A stretch of DNA of 23,423 nucleotides from Comamonadaceae bacterium (GTDB taxonomy: Bacteria > Pseudomonadota > Gammaproteobacteria > Burkholderiales > Burkholderiaceae_C), in NCBI GenBank assembly GCA_947454695.1, contig CANGMW010000010.1, positions 1-23,423 on the forward strand. Reading direction: 5' to 3'. Shown piece after piece: positions 1-8,055 of this stretch (positions are counted from its first letter, which is position 1; each line of letters opens with the position of its first letter). Below the pieces are notes generated by a model. It worked only from the letters and a program-made list of their open reading frames with translations, made no database searches and was not told the origin of the DNA. The position numbers were made by a program, and so were the translations under genes.

Positions 1-721
1 ACAGCCACAAATGGGTTAGACGGTATTGGGTGGCCAATGAAAATAATTCGCCCCAGACCAGGGTCGCGCCTAAACGCAAACAAGCGCAGACTTGACCCCA
101 AATGCTCATGATTTCTAAACCGTAAGCGATTAAAAAAACGGAATCCTTTTTTAATTTTTTGTCGTCAATTTGACCGGTTACGGAGTATTCAAACTGCGTG
201 CGGTTCAGACGAATCATCTTGGGTTGTCCCGTCGTGCCCGATGAACGTGTGATGCGCAAGATGTCAGTCAGCTCCTTAGGCGAGACCAGCGTGGAGAGGT
301 TCTTATGCGCCGCAACAGCCAAGACCCTTGAAAACCATGGTTCATCAACAAGATGCACGGGAAGTGGCGCTTCGGGCGCTTGTGAGCCGCTCAGCAAGAC
401 ATCGGCCCTGTCGAGCAACACGGTTGCCCTGAGTGTGGGAAGGCTCGCAGTGGCAACCCGCAATTCCTCACAGGCCAGAAGCAGCAGAATATGAAAGTAG
501 GGATTGGGCTGATGAACCAATGCCAATTGGCCAGGGCGCAGCCCCATTTTGTACAGCGCGTGCGTGACCTTGATCAGGTCTTGATGTATTTGGGCGTACG
601 TGTGCGTTTGATGGTTCCAGTCAATTGCCACCTTGCTTGGATTTTGGATAGCATGGAACTCTAAAAAATCCGAAGTGGAGGGCAGGCATGGCGCGCGCGA
701 ATCTTGAGAAGTGCTTGTCAT
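1..721 (-). CDS. Adenylate-forming (acyl/aryl-CoA ligase-like) enzyme, N-terminal part, cut by window edge
   Basis: The minus strand is open from an ATG at 721 down to the window edge, giving 240 complete codons without a stop; the C-terminal half lies outside. The translation has the adenylate-forming (ANL) superfamily A3 phosphate-binding motif as RSSGTTG, at about residues 159-165, followed by QPK. ANL enzymes activate a carboxylic acid as acyl-AMP and then usually pass it to CoA or a carrier protein. The protein is clearly paralogous to the plus-strand gene starting at 2029: both share an early DFLE(F/Y)HA, a GLR(P/S)GQ(L/F)ALVH stretch, LLLLACE, the RSSGTTG motif and a later HLWL, with about half the residues identical in the best stretches. 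Substrate cannot be told. The ribosome site before 721 is weak (aagg about 12 bases upstream). It runs divergently from ychF. The family call is strong; the exact start is less sure. Confidence 0.85.
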   Translation of the reverse strand, partial: MTSTSQDSRAPCLPSTSDFLEFHAIQNPSKVAIDWNHQTHTYAQIHQDLIKVTHALYKMGLRPGQLALVHQPNPYFHILLLLACEELRVATASLPTLRATVLLDRADVLLSGSQAPEAPLPVHLVDEPWFSRVLAVAAHKNLSTLVSPKELTDILRITRSSGTTGQPKMIRLNRTQFEYSVTGQIDDKKLKKDSVFLIAYGLEIMSIWGQVCACLRLGATLVWGELFSLATQYRLTHLWL

Positions 722-899
722 GTGTGAGGTGGCCTTGTTCCATCTGAAGTCCGCGGAAGTCGCGCAGATACATGCCGCGAGCCGGTAAATCAGTATAAAT
801 CGAGGCTAGTTACAATCGACTTCGTTCCCCTTGAAGATTTGAAGATTGAACTTGCGTGAAGATTGTCGCCGCCAAGTTGTTCACTAAAAGGATATTTCC
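722..899. promoter_or_regulatory. Intergenic region between divergent ligase and ychF, likely holding both promoters
   Basis: This 178-base stretch separates a minus-strand and a plus-strand gene, so both promoters should lie here. AT-rich candidates for -10 elements are TATAAA at 794-799 and TACAAT at 811-816, but neither has a good -35 box at the usual spacing. A threefold short direct repeat of TGAAGATT type lies at 831-865. The ychF ribosome site AAAAGGA is at about 885-891, well placed for the ATG at 900. Promoter assignment is only inferred. Confidence 0.35.
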
Positions 900-1991
900 A
901 TGAGTTTGAAATGCGGCATCGTGGGCTTGCCCAACGTTGGTAAATCGACCCTGTTCAATGCCCTCACCAAAGCGGGTATCGCAGCTGAAAACTACCCGTT
1001 TTGCACCATCGAGCCTAATGTGGGCGTGGTTGAGGTGCCCGACCCCCGTTTACAGCAACTGGCGCAGATCATTTCGCCGGAGCGCATTGTCCCGGCCATT
1101 GTGGAGTTTGTGGACATCGCCGGCCTGGTGGCCGGTGCCAGTACGGGTGAGGGTTTGGGCAATAAATTTTTGGCCCACATCCGTGAGACCGACGCTATTG
1201 TGAATGTGGTGCGCTGCTTTGAGGACGAAAACGTGGTGCATGTGGCCGGACGCGTGGATCCGATCTCCGATATTGAAGTGATCCAAACGGAGCTGTGTCT
1301 GGCTGACTTGGGCACTGTTGAAAAAGCGGTGCACCGTTATCAAAAAACAGCACGCTCGGGTGACAAGGAGGCTGCCAAAGTATTGGTGGTGCTGGAGAAA
1401 TGCCAGGCGGCGCTGGACGCAGGCAAACCGGTGCGCTCCATCGAGTTCAGCAAAGAAGAGTTGCCTTTGGTCAAGCCCTTGTGCCTGATCACGGCTAAGC
1501 CCGCGATGTTTGTGGGCAACGTGAGTGAGGACGGGTTTGAGAACAACCCCTTCTTGGACAAATTGCGTGCCTACGCAGACACCCAAAAAGCGCCAGTCGT
1601 GGCGATTTGCGCCAAGATGGAAGCCGATATGGCCGACATGAGCGACGAGGACAAGGCGATGTTTCTGTCCGAAATCGGGCAGGAGGAGCCGGGACTGAAT
1701 CGCTTAATCCGATCAGCCTTCACCTTGTTAGGGCTTCAAACTTATTTCACGGCTGGCGTTAAAGAAGTGCGCGCCTGGACCATCCACATTGGCGATACCG
1801 GACCGCAAGCCGCGGGGGTGATCCACACCGATTTCGAAAAAGGCTACATCCGCGCACAAACCATTGCGTTTGATGACTTCATTCAGTTCAAAGGCGAACA
1901 GGGTGCCAAAGATGCGGGCAAGATGCGCAGCGAAGGCAAAGAGTATGTCGTCAAAGATGGTGACGTGATGAACTTTTTGTTCAGCCCTTGA
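900..1991 (+). CDS. ychF: Redox-regulated ATPase YchF (Obg/TRAFAC family)
   Basis: Encodes 363 residues, the usual length for YchF (also named EngD), a cytoplasmic ribosome-associated P-loop ATPase of the TRAFAC class that acts in translation and stress responses. The sequence shows the P-loop GLPNVGKS at residues 9-16, the switch-region NYPFCTIEPN, and a G3-like DIAGLV. The G4 position carries NVSE (207-210) instead of NKxD, the family hallmark that goes with ATP rather than GTP preference. The C-terminal TGS domain is seen around VRAWTIHIGDTGPQAAGVIH. A strong ribosome site (AAAAGGA) precedes the ATG. The downstream ligase starts 37 bases after the stop on the same strand and may be co-transcribed. 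Nothing looks broken. Confidence 0.98.
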   Translation: MSLKCGIVGLPNVGKSTLFNALTKAGIAAENYPFCTIEPNVGVVEVPDPRLQQLAQIISPERIVPAIVEFVDIAGLVAGASTGEGLGNKFLAHIRETDAIVNVVRCFEDENVVHVAGRVDPISDIEVIQTELCLADLGTVEKAVHRYQKTARSGDKEAAKVLVVLEKCQAALDAGKPVRSIEFSKEELPLVKPLCLITAKPAMFVGNVSEDGFENNPFLDKLRAYADTQKAPVVAICAKMEADMADMSDEDKAMFLSEIGQEEPGLNRLIRSAFTLLGLQTYFTAGVKEVRAWTIHIGDTGPQAAGVIHTDFEKGYIRAQTIAFDDFIQFKGEQGAKDAGKMRSEGKEYVVKDGDVMNFLFSP

Positions 1992-2028
1992 GCGGCTTGT
2001 TCGTTCACAAGGCTGTCGAATCGACGCT

Positions 2029-3498
2029 ATGCAAGCGGTTTCAACCAGCATGCCTTCTGCGCATGTGACCCCATTTGAATCGGTCACTGCTTGCACGACA
2101 GATTTTTTGGAATACCACGCGCTTCAAACGCCCGATAAGATCGCTTTTCATGCGAAGGATGTGATTTGCTCCTACAGCAAACTCTATCTGGACTTACAAC
2201 GCGTCACTCTGGGACTGAATCAGTTGGGTCTGCGCAGTGGACAATTTGCACTGGTGCACGAAAGCCATCCCTACCGACATCTATTGTTGCTGCTTGCTTG
2301 CGAAAATTTACGCGTTGGTACGGCATCCATTCAATCGCTGAGCCCCACTATTCTGTATACCAAGGCCGACGTCGTATTGAGTGAAACCCATTCACCGGGC
2401 ATTCCAGTTCTGCTTCATACATTGGACAGCGCTTGGTTTGAGGCTGTGGCCTCAACTTCGGCAGCGCTGCTCGCGACGGCGCCACGCGAGCGTGGCCTTG
2501 CCTCGGATCTCATGCGCGTCTCCCGCTCATCGGGCACAACCGGTATTCCCAAGGTGGTTCGAATTAACCGTGGGCAATTTGAACAATGGGTCAGCAGCCA
2601 AATCAGAAACAAGGCCTACACGCCGAAATCCATTTTTTTGACCGATTACGGCTTCGAGGTCTACAGCGTTTGGGGGCAAATTGCAGCATGTTTTCGAATG
2701 GGTGCAACCGTCGTGCTGGGTGCCCTGCTCGATAGGCTCACCCGATACGATGTTTCTCATCTGTGGCTTTTACCAAACAAGATTTCAGAGTTGCTAAGGC
2801 AGTTGCCTGCTGACTGGGAAAAACCACGTAATTTGGTTCTCTTCACAGGTGGTGCACCCGTGTCAGATCCTGTGAGTCGACATGCAAACCGCGTCTTGTG
2901 CACGGACCTGGTTAACAACTATGCCGCTAACGAAGTGGGGTCCGTGTGTCGGCTCGATCGTGACAACACTGGCTATCTGTTTGCGGGGGTCGATTTGAGA
3001 ATCGTCGATGCCGCGGGTGCTGAGTTGCCAATTGGTGAGGAAGGTGAGATTGCCGTGCGGGCTCCCTGGATGATCCATGACTATTGGCAGCAGCCTGATT
3101 ACACAGCAACGCATTTTCGCCAAGGGTGGTTCTATCCGGGCGACCGAGGTCGGCTCATTGGCTATCGCCATCTTCAGCTCATGGGGCGTTCGGATGACAT
3201 GCTCAATATTGGTGGGATCAAGCAGCCAGCAGACATGATTGAAAGGACGCTGTCCGCTATGCCATCGGTACTCGAGGTCGCGGCCGCAAAAGGGGTGAGT
3301 ACCGAAGGCGTGGATGTTTTGTTGATCGCCGTAGTGTTGAGTGATAACAGCTTACTTCCAGCCGTACGAAAAGCGGCTGCCTCAAAAATACCCTTGCTGG
3401 CTCGGTACATGTTTGTGTTTGCTCGCGCAAGTTTGCCCAGAACGCCCAACGGCAAAGTGATGCGAAGCGCTATTGCAGCGTTAGCTCAATCAAGCTGA
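2029..3498 (+). CDS. Adenylate-forming (acyl/aryl-CoA ligase-like) enzyme, complete paralogue of the minus-strand ligase
   Basis: A 489-residue class I adenylate-forming enzyme, a little shorter than typical CoA ligases. Visible core motifs: A3 SRSSGTTG (165-172) with IPK; A5 region YAANEVG with likely catalytic Glu302; A7 YPGDRG with Asp372 expected to bind the ribose; A8 hinge GRSDDMLNIGG from about 386; and A10 PNGK with Lys476, the lysine needed for adenylation. All key residues are present, so it should be active. Two oddities: Arg replaces the usual Thr/Ser just before SGTTG, and the A5 motif has Asn where Thr is common. There is no carrier-protein or second domain. Substrate is unknown; an aromatic or fatty acid is possible. 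The 3' end overlaps the convergent methyltransferase by 29 bases. In-frame ATGs follow at codons 8 and further in, so the exact start is uncertain. Confidence 0.9.
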   Translation: MQAVSTSMPSAHVTPFESVTACTTDFLEYHALQTPDKIAFHAKDVICSYSKLYLDLQRVTLGLNQLGLRSGQFALVHESHPYRHLLLLLACENLRVGTASIQSLSPTILYTKADVVLSETHSPGIPVLLHTLDSAWFEAVASTSAALLATAPRERGLASDLMRVSRSSGTTGIPKVVRINRGQFEQWVSSQIRNKAYTPKSIFLTDYGFEVYSVWGQIAACFRMGATVVLGALLDRLTRYDVSHLWLLPNKISELLRQLPADWEKPRNLVLFTGGAPVSDPVSRHANRVLCTDLVNNYAANEVGSVCRLDRDNTGYLFAGVDLRIVDAAGAELPIGEEGEIAVRAPWMIHDYWQQPDYTATHFRQGWFYPGDRGRLIGYRHLQLMGRSDDMLNIGGIKQPADMIERTLSAMPSVLEVAAAKGVSTEGVDVLLIAVVLSDNSLLPAVRKAAASKIPLLARYMFVFARASLPRTPNGKVMRSAIAALAQSS

Positions 3499-4501
3499 AG
3501 TCACCAGCCGTTGGCGTCAGTCTCAGCACGGACAACCCGGCCTTGGATGCCAGCTGCTGGTATTGCGCCATGGTGCGCTCCCTACCCCCCGTGACCATCA
3601 GCATGTGCAAATCAACCATGAAGGCATTGGAGCTCAGATCATCACGCAACACACGTTCAATGATGAATAAGCGAGCGTGTTGGCCCATGGCCTTTGCGCA
3701 TTGCATGAGAATTTTTTGGGCATGTTCGTCGTCCCAGTTGTGCAGCACGCTTTTGAGTACCCAGCAATCTGCTTCGATGGGGATGTCTTTGAAAAAGTCG
3801 CCCGAAAGCTTGGTGAGTCTTTGCGCAATATCTGGGTTTTGAAAAGGCGGCATTTTTGCCAGCGTTTGGGCTTGCTCAAACAAAACACCCTGAAGTTGTG
3901 GCCATTGGGATAAGCTGGCGTCCAACAAGGTGCCTATGCCGCCCCCGATATCGGCCACGACCTTAAACGGTGACAAATCCCAAACTGCCAAGATGTCGCG
4001 CAGGGCTTGACTTGATTCGCCCTTTTGCCAAGTGTCGAACAAGGCACCTTGTTCAGGATGCAAGTTGCGGTATTCCCAAGGTTTACAGCCATGCACGCGG
4101 TCAAAGACCGTCTGCCCATCTCGAATTGACTGGGTGAGCTCCCGCCAGGGCAGCCAGTACTGCTCTACGCTCAGGCGGGCATAGGCCGAGACAGTATTGG
4201 GGTGTGAAGGGCTGAGTAATGCGCCTCGTTCGGTCACCGTGTAATGCCCGTCATGACCCGCGTTCAGAAGACGCAAACTTACCGCTGCATTGAGAATTCG
4301 AATCAAAGCCGAGTGATCGACCCCGATGACGGTGGCAATGTCTTTGGAGACCGTCGCGCCTTGTTGGATGGTGTCGATCACATTCAGCGACACCAAAGCA
4401 TGCATGATGGCGGCTCGCTGAAAGCCATTGAGATCATGCGTGAGTTGCTTGTGGAGTTCTGCGGTGTCCATTGGGATGACGTCGGGCGAATCTGGTTGCA
4501 T
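3470..4501 (-). CDS. SAM-dependent O-methyltransferase, family 2 (COMT/HIOMT/CrtF type)
   Basis: A 343-residue protein with the architecture of family-2 O-methyltransferases. An N-terminal winged-helix dimerisation region (about 15-105) is followed by a Rossmann SAM-binding domain. The glycine-rich SAM loop is DIGGGIG (184-190), followed by SGDFF (233-237). The LHNWDDE motif (253-259) carries His254, the expected catalytic base, and GGRERT (305-310) closes the conserved C-terminal motif. Such enzymes methylate a phenolic or other hydroxyl group on small molecules; bacterial members act on polyketides, pigments, carotenoids and aromatic metabolites. The substrate cannot be read from the sequence. 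It lies tail to tail with the 2029-3498 ligase and 60 bases downstream of yqaA on the same strand. A second in-frame ATG at 4471 (residue 11) is a possible alternative start; neither has a strong ribosome site. Confidence 0.9.
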   Translation of the reverse strand: MQPDSPDVIPMDTAELHKQLTHDLNGFQRAAIMHALVSLNVIDTIQQGATVSKDIATVIGVDHSALIRILNAAVSLRLLNAGHDGHYTVTERGALLSPSHPNTVSAYARLSVEQYWLPWRELTQSIRDGQTVFDRVHGCKPWEYRNLHPEQGALFDTWQKGESSQALRDILAVWDLSPFKVVADIGGGIGTLLDASLSQWPQLQGVLFEQAQTLAKMPPFQNPDIAQRLTKLSGDFFKDIPIEADCWVLKSVLHNWDDEHAQKILMQCAKAMGQHARLFIIERVLRDDLSSNAFMVDLHMLMVTGGRERTMAQYQQLASKAGLSVLRLTPTAGDFSLIELTLQ

Positions 4502-4561
4502 GAGCTGATTGAGATTAACTATTTTCTAATGGGTGAAATTTAACGCGTCGACCAAATGTGT

Positions 4562-5044
4562 TCAGCCCCCGATGACCCCGGGAAACAGCCACAACAAGAA
4601 GACTGTCATCACGACATAGCGCAGCAACTTGCCGATGGCCATGTAGCCCAGACAGGGCCAAAACGGCAGGCGCAGCCAACCCGCCACCGCGCACAAGGGG
4701 TCGCCCACCAAAGGCAACCAACTCAGCAGGCAGGCTTTGGGTCCTAGACGTTCCAACCAATCCAAAGCTTTTAAATGGGTGCTGGAATGGCGGTAGTTGT
4801 CCACCACTTGGTGCGAGCCCAGGCCCATAGCCCAGCTCACCGCGCCACCCAAGGTGTTGCCCAAGGTGGCCACGACAATCGCTGGCCAAAACAGATCGGG
4901 ATTGAGTTTGAGCAAGCCAAACAAAGCGGGTTCAGATCCCAAGGGGAGCAAAGTGGCCGAGACGAAGGACACTAAAAAAAGCGCACCCAAGCCGAATTTC
5001 GGCAATGCCAGCAAGTGCAAAAGATGATCGACCCAGAGTTCCAT
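4562..5044 (-). CDS. yqaA: YqaA-type small membrane protein (DedA/VTT-related)
   Basis: A 160-residue, very hydrophobic protein resembling YqaA of the DedA/SNARE-associated (VTT) superfamily. The N-terminal segment after KFG is a likely membrane helix. It is followed by a re-entrant-like LPLGSEPALFGLL and an Asn/Gly-rich helix around VVATLGNTLGGAVSW, a region typical of YqaA proteins. Two more hydrophobic segments lie at CLLSWLPLVGDPLCAVAGW and near the C-terminus. DedA-type proteins are linked to lipid scrambling or transport and membrane homeostasis; for YqaA itself the role is not established. It reads away from dusB. The ATG at 5044 nearly abuts an upstream open frame of dusB, which is why a later dusB start is preferred. 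It could be co-transcribed with the methyltransferase gene, but I see no functional link. Confidence 0.85.
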   Translation of the reverse strand: MELWVDHLLHLLALPKFGLGALFLVSFVSATLLPLGSEPALFGLLKLNPDLFWPAIVVATLGNTLGGAVSWAMGLGSHQVVDNYRHSSTHLKALDWLERLGPKACLLSWLPLVGDPLCAVAGWLRLPFWPCLGYMAIGKLLRYVVMTVFLLWLFPGVIGG

Positions 5045-5189
5045 GACTGCTTGCAGTATAGACAGGCAGTGTCAGAGCGTGCGTGCATTTCAATTGCTGA
5101 AATTTTGTGCAGCTAGAATGGCCCTCCCGGTGGTCAGGACGTCAGGTCTGCCGCATCTTTTTCATTTTCCAGCGTTGTCTCCAGCATTC

Positions 5190-6242
5190 ATGCAAATCGG
5201 TCCTTACCAATTGGCGAACCCTGTGTTTGTTGCCCCAATGGCCGGGGTGACGGACCGCCCCTTTCGCCGGCTGTGCAAGTCGCTGGGTGCGGGGTATGCC
5301 GTGAGCGAAATGGTGACCTCGCGACGTGATTTGTGGAACACGCTCAAAACCTCGCGTCGCGCTAACCATGAGGGCGAAGAGGGCCCCATTGCGGTGCAAA
5401 TTGCGGGCACGGACGCTGCCATGATGGCTGAGGCGGCGCAATACAACATCGCACGTGGCGCGCAGATCATTGACATCAACATGGGGTGCCCGGCCAAGAA
5501 GGTGTGCAACAAATGGGCCGGCTCGGCCCTGATGCAAAACGAAGCTTTGGCTTTGGAAATCGTGCAAGCCGTGGTGAGCGCTTGCGCGCCACAGGGCGTT
5601 CCGGTGACATTGAAGATGCGCACAGGCTGGAGCGCTGACCACAAGAATGCGGTCTCCTTGGCGCGCGCCTTTGAAGCTGCGGGCGTTCAAATGCTCACGG
5701 TGCACGGACGCACCCGAGAACAGGGCTACAAAGGGCAGGCTGAGTACGACACCATCCGGGCTGTGAAAGACGCAGTGCATCTACCGGTGGTGGCTAATGG
5801 CGACATCGATTCACCTCACAAGGCGCGCGATGTCTTGGCGTACACCGGCGCTGATGCGGTGATGATCGGGCGCGCCGCGCAGGGGCGTCCCTGGATTTTT
5901 CGGGAAGTGGTGCACTTTTTAAGCACCGGTACGCAACTCGCAGCCCCCTTGGTGATGGAGGTCAAACGCCTGTTGTTGGATCACCTGCAGGACCATTACA
6001 GCCTGTATGGCCCCGTCACCGGGGTGCGCACGGCGCGCAAACACATTGGCTGGTACGTGGCGACTTTGCCCGGTGCTGCAGGATTCCGTGACCGGATGAA
6101 TCTTTTAGAAGACGAAACGGCGCAAACACAGGCTGTCGCAGATTTTTTTGACGAATTGAATACGCAAATGGACCGGATGCCTGAATTGCAAAACACGGTG
6201 ATGTCGGGCGACATGAATGAGACGTTGGAGACGAGCGAATGA
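5190..6242 (+). CDS. dusB: tRNA-dihydrouridine synthase B
   Basis: FMN- and NADPH-dependent enzyme that reduces uridine to dihydrouridine in the tRNA D-loop. From the ATG at 5190 the protein is 350 residues. It begins MQIGPYQL and quickly reaches the FMN-binding APMAGVTDRPFRR. Other family motifs are NMGCPAKKV with catalytic Cys100, MRTGW, HGRTREQGYKG, VVANGDI, and GADAVMIGRAAQGRPW. The frame is open 147 bases further upstream, but that stretch resembles no Dus sequence and would collide with the yqaA start, so 5190 is chosen. A TAGAAT hexamer at 5114-5119 is a possible -10 element without a good -35. The stop overlaps the fis start by four bases, indicating translational coupling in a dusB-fis-purH operon, an arrangement common in proteobacteria. 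Confidence 0.97.
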   Translation: MQIGPYQLANPVFVAPMAGVTDRPFRRLCKSLGAGYAVSEMVTSRRDLWNTLKTSRRANHEGEEGPIAVQIAGTDAAMMAEAAQYNIARGAQIIDINMGCPAKKVCNKWAGSALMQNEALALEIVQAVVSACAPQGVPVTLKMRTGWSADHKNAVSLARAFEAAGVQMLTVHGRTREQGYKGQAEYDTIRAVKDAVHLPVVANGDIDSPHKARDVLAYTGADAVMIGRAAQGRPWIFREVVHFLSTGTQLAAPLVMEVKRLLLDHLQDHYSLYGPVTGVRTARKHIGWYVATLPGAAGFRDRMNLLEDETAQTQAVADFFDELNTQMDRMPELQNTVMSGDMNETLETSE

Positions 6243-6475
6243 GTAAGAAACAAATCGAAGAGTGTGTTCGTGCCAGTCTTGAAGGGTATTTCAAAGACTT
6301 GCGTGGCATTGAGCCCGATGGCTTGTACGACATGATGGTCCATGTGTTGGAAAAGCCTTTGCTGGAGGTGGTGATGCAGCAGGCCGATCAGAACCAGTCG
6401 CGCGCTGCCCTCTGGCTGGGACTGAACCGCAACACCTTGCGCAAGAAACTGCTCGATCACAAACTCATTAAATAG
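6239..6475 (+). CDS. fis: Fis-family nucleoid-associated DNA-binding protein
   Basis: A 78-residue member of the Fis family, shorter than the 98-residue enteric protein but normal for betaproteobacteria. Fis dimers bend DNA and modulate rRNA, tRNA and growth-phase genes as well as site-specific recombination. The C-terminal helix-turn-helix is clear from NQSRAALWLGLNRNTLRKKL onward, at residues 52-71. The N-terminal part holds the amphipathic helices for dimerisation. The ATG overlaps the dusB stop (ATGA), and a GGAG lies about ten bases upstream. purH follows after eight bases. The dusB-fis pairing is conserved in enterics and pseudomonads and argues that the operon is growth-rate linked. 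Confidence 0.95.
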   Translation: MSKKQIEECVRASLEGYFKDLRGIEPDGLYDMMVHVLEKPLLEVVMQQADQNQSRAALWLGLNRNTLRKKLLDHKLIK

Positions 6476-6483
6476 GCCGCCTC

Positions 6484-8055
6484 ATGAATGCACTGATTTC
6501 TGTTTCCGACAAGACGGGTGTCTTGGACTTCGCCAAGGCGCTGCATGCGCAGGGCATCAAGCTGCTTTCTACCGGCGGCACTGCCAAGTTGCTGGCCGAT
6601 GCGGGTTTGCCGGTGACTGAGGTCGCCGCACTCACCGGTTTTCCTGAGATGCTGGACGGACGTGTCAAAACCCTGCATCCCAAGGTGCATGGGGGTTTGC
6701 TGGCACGGCGCGATATGCCGGCACACATGGCCGCCTTGGCTCAGCACGGTATTGACATGATCGACCTGCTGGTGGTGAACCTCTACCCGTTTGAGGCCAC
6801 GGTGGCCAAGCCCGGCTGCACGCTGGAAGACGCGATTGAAAATATCGATATCGGCGGCCCGGCCATGGTGCGCAGCGCGGCCAAGAACTGGAAGGATGTG
6901 GCGGTGCTCACCGATGCCTCGCAATACGCAGGGGTGATCGCCGAGCTTCAAGCGGGCGGCATCTCCCAGAAAACCAAATTTGCCTTGAGCGTGGCCGCTT
7001 TCAACCGCATCAGCCAGTACGACGGCGCTATCAGCAACTACCTCTCGTCCATCGAGTTCGAGGCGGGGGCTTCGGTGCCCGTGCGCACGGCCTTTGCGAC
7101 ACAAGCCAACAGCCAGTTCACTAAGTTGCAGGACTTGCGCTATGGCGAGAACCCGCACCAAGCGGCGGCGTTTTACAGTGACCTGCACCCGGCCCCTGGG
7201 TCTTTGGTGACAGCGGTGCAATTGCAAGGCAAGGAGCTGAGTTACAACAACATCGCCGATGCCGATGCCGCATGGGAATGCGTCAAGAGCTTTGATGCCC
7301 CGGCGTGTGTGATCGTCAAGCATGCCAACCCCTGCGGCGTGGCCGTGGGCCAAGATGCGCTGACCTCCTACAGCAAGGCCTTCCAGACTGATCCCACCAG
7401 CGCGTTCGGCGGCATCATCGCTTTTAACCGCACCGTGGATTTGGCCGCTGCACAAGTCGTGAGTAAACAATTCGTGGAAGTGCTGATGGCGCCCGACTAC
7501 ACGCCTGAGGCCTTGGAGGTGTTCAAGAGCAAAGCCAATGTGCGGGTCTTGAAAATTGCTTTGCCCACCGATGTGCGAGTAAGCCGCAATACCCAGGATA
7601 TCAAGCGCATCGGCTCGGGCTTGCTGATTCAAACCGCTGATAACCACGAACTGAACTTGAGCGACCTCAAAGTTGTGACCCAATTGCATCCCACGAATCA
7701 GCAATTGCAAGACCTGCTGTTTGCATGGAAAGTGGCCAAGTTCGTCAAGAGCAATGCCATCGTGTTTTGCAAAGATGGCATGACCATGGGGGTGGGCGCC
7801 GGGCAGATGAGCCGGCTTGATTCGGCTCGCATTGCCAGCATCAAGGCCGAGCATGCCAATTTGTCACTCCAGGACACGGTCGTTGCCAGTGACGCCTTCT
7901 TTCCGTTCCGCGATGGACTCGATGTGGTGGTGGACGCCGGTGCACGGTGCGTGATCCAGCCCGGCGGCTCCATGCGTGATCAGGAAGTGATTGACGCGGC
8001 CAACGAGCGGGGTGTGGCCATGGTGTTCAGCGGCGTTCGCCACTTTCGACACTGA
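6484..8055 (+). CDS. purH: Bifunctional AICAR formyltransferase / IMP cyclohydrolase
   Basis: Catalyses the last two steps of de novo IMP synthesis: formyl transfer from 10-formyl-tetrahydrofolate to AICAR, then ring closure. The 523-residue length matches the family. The N-terminal MGS-like cyclohydrolase domain shows LLSTGGTAKLL, DGRVKTLHPKVHGG and DLLVVNLYPF. The C-terminal formyltransferase domain shows YGENPHQ and KHANPCG, with Lys279 and His280 as the likely catalytic pair. The C-terminus keeps the RDGLDVVVDAG and IQPGGSMRDQEVI motifs and ends in a typical FRH-like tail. It starts eight bases after fis in the same operon and converges with hemL across a 112-base gap. No anomalies seen. 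Confidence 0.98.
   Translation: MNALISVSDKTGVLDFAKALHAQGIKLLSTGGTAKLLADAGLPVTEVAALTGFPEMLDGRVKTLHPKVHGGLLARRDMPAHMAALAQHGIDMIDLLVVNLYPFEATVAKPGCTLEDAIENIDIGGPAMVRSAAKNWKDVAVLTDASQYAGVIAELQAGGISQKTKFALSVAAFNRISQYDGAISNYLSSIEFEAGASVPVRTAFATQANSQFTKLQDLRYGENPHQAAAFYSDLHPAPGSLVTAVQLQGKELSYNNIADADAAWECVKSFDAPACVIVKHANPCGVAVGQDALTSYSKAFQTDPTSAFGGIIAFNRTVDLAAAQVVSKQFVEVLMAPDYTPEALEVFKSKANVRVLKIALPTDVRVSRNTQDIKRIGSGLLIQTADNHELNLSDLKVVTQLHPTNQQLQDLLFAWKVAKFVKSNAIVFCKDGMTMGVGAGQMSRLDSARIASIKAEHANLSLQDTVVASDAFFPFRDGLDVVVDAGARCVIQPGGSMRDQEVIDAANERGVAMVFSGVRHFRH

Noticed and set aside
198..494. Plus-strand open frame of 98 codons near the left edge
   Set aside because: It lies antisense to the partial ligase, whose minus-strand frame shows clear ANL motifs. 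The plus-strand frame resembles only the equivalent antisense frame of the second ligase.
5043..5189. 49-codon N-terminal extension of dusB
   Set aside because: No similarity to Dus proteins, overlaps the divergent yqaA start region, and the family N-terminus begins exactly at the ATG at 5190.
6457..7854. 465-codon minus-strand open frame
   Set aside because: Entirely antisense to purH, whose full set of motifs is intact; composition is His/Gly-rich as expected for a mirror frame in GC-rich coding sequence.
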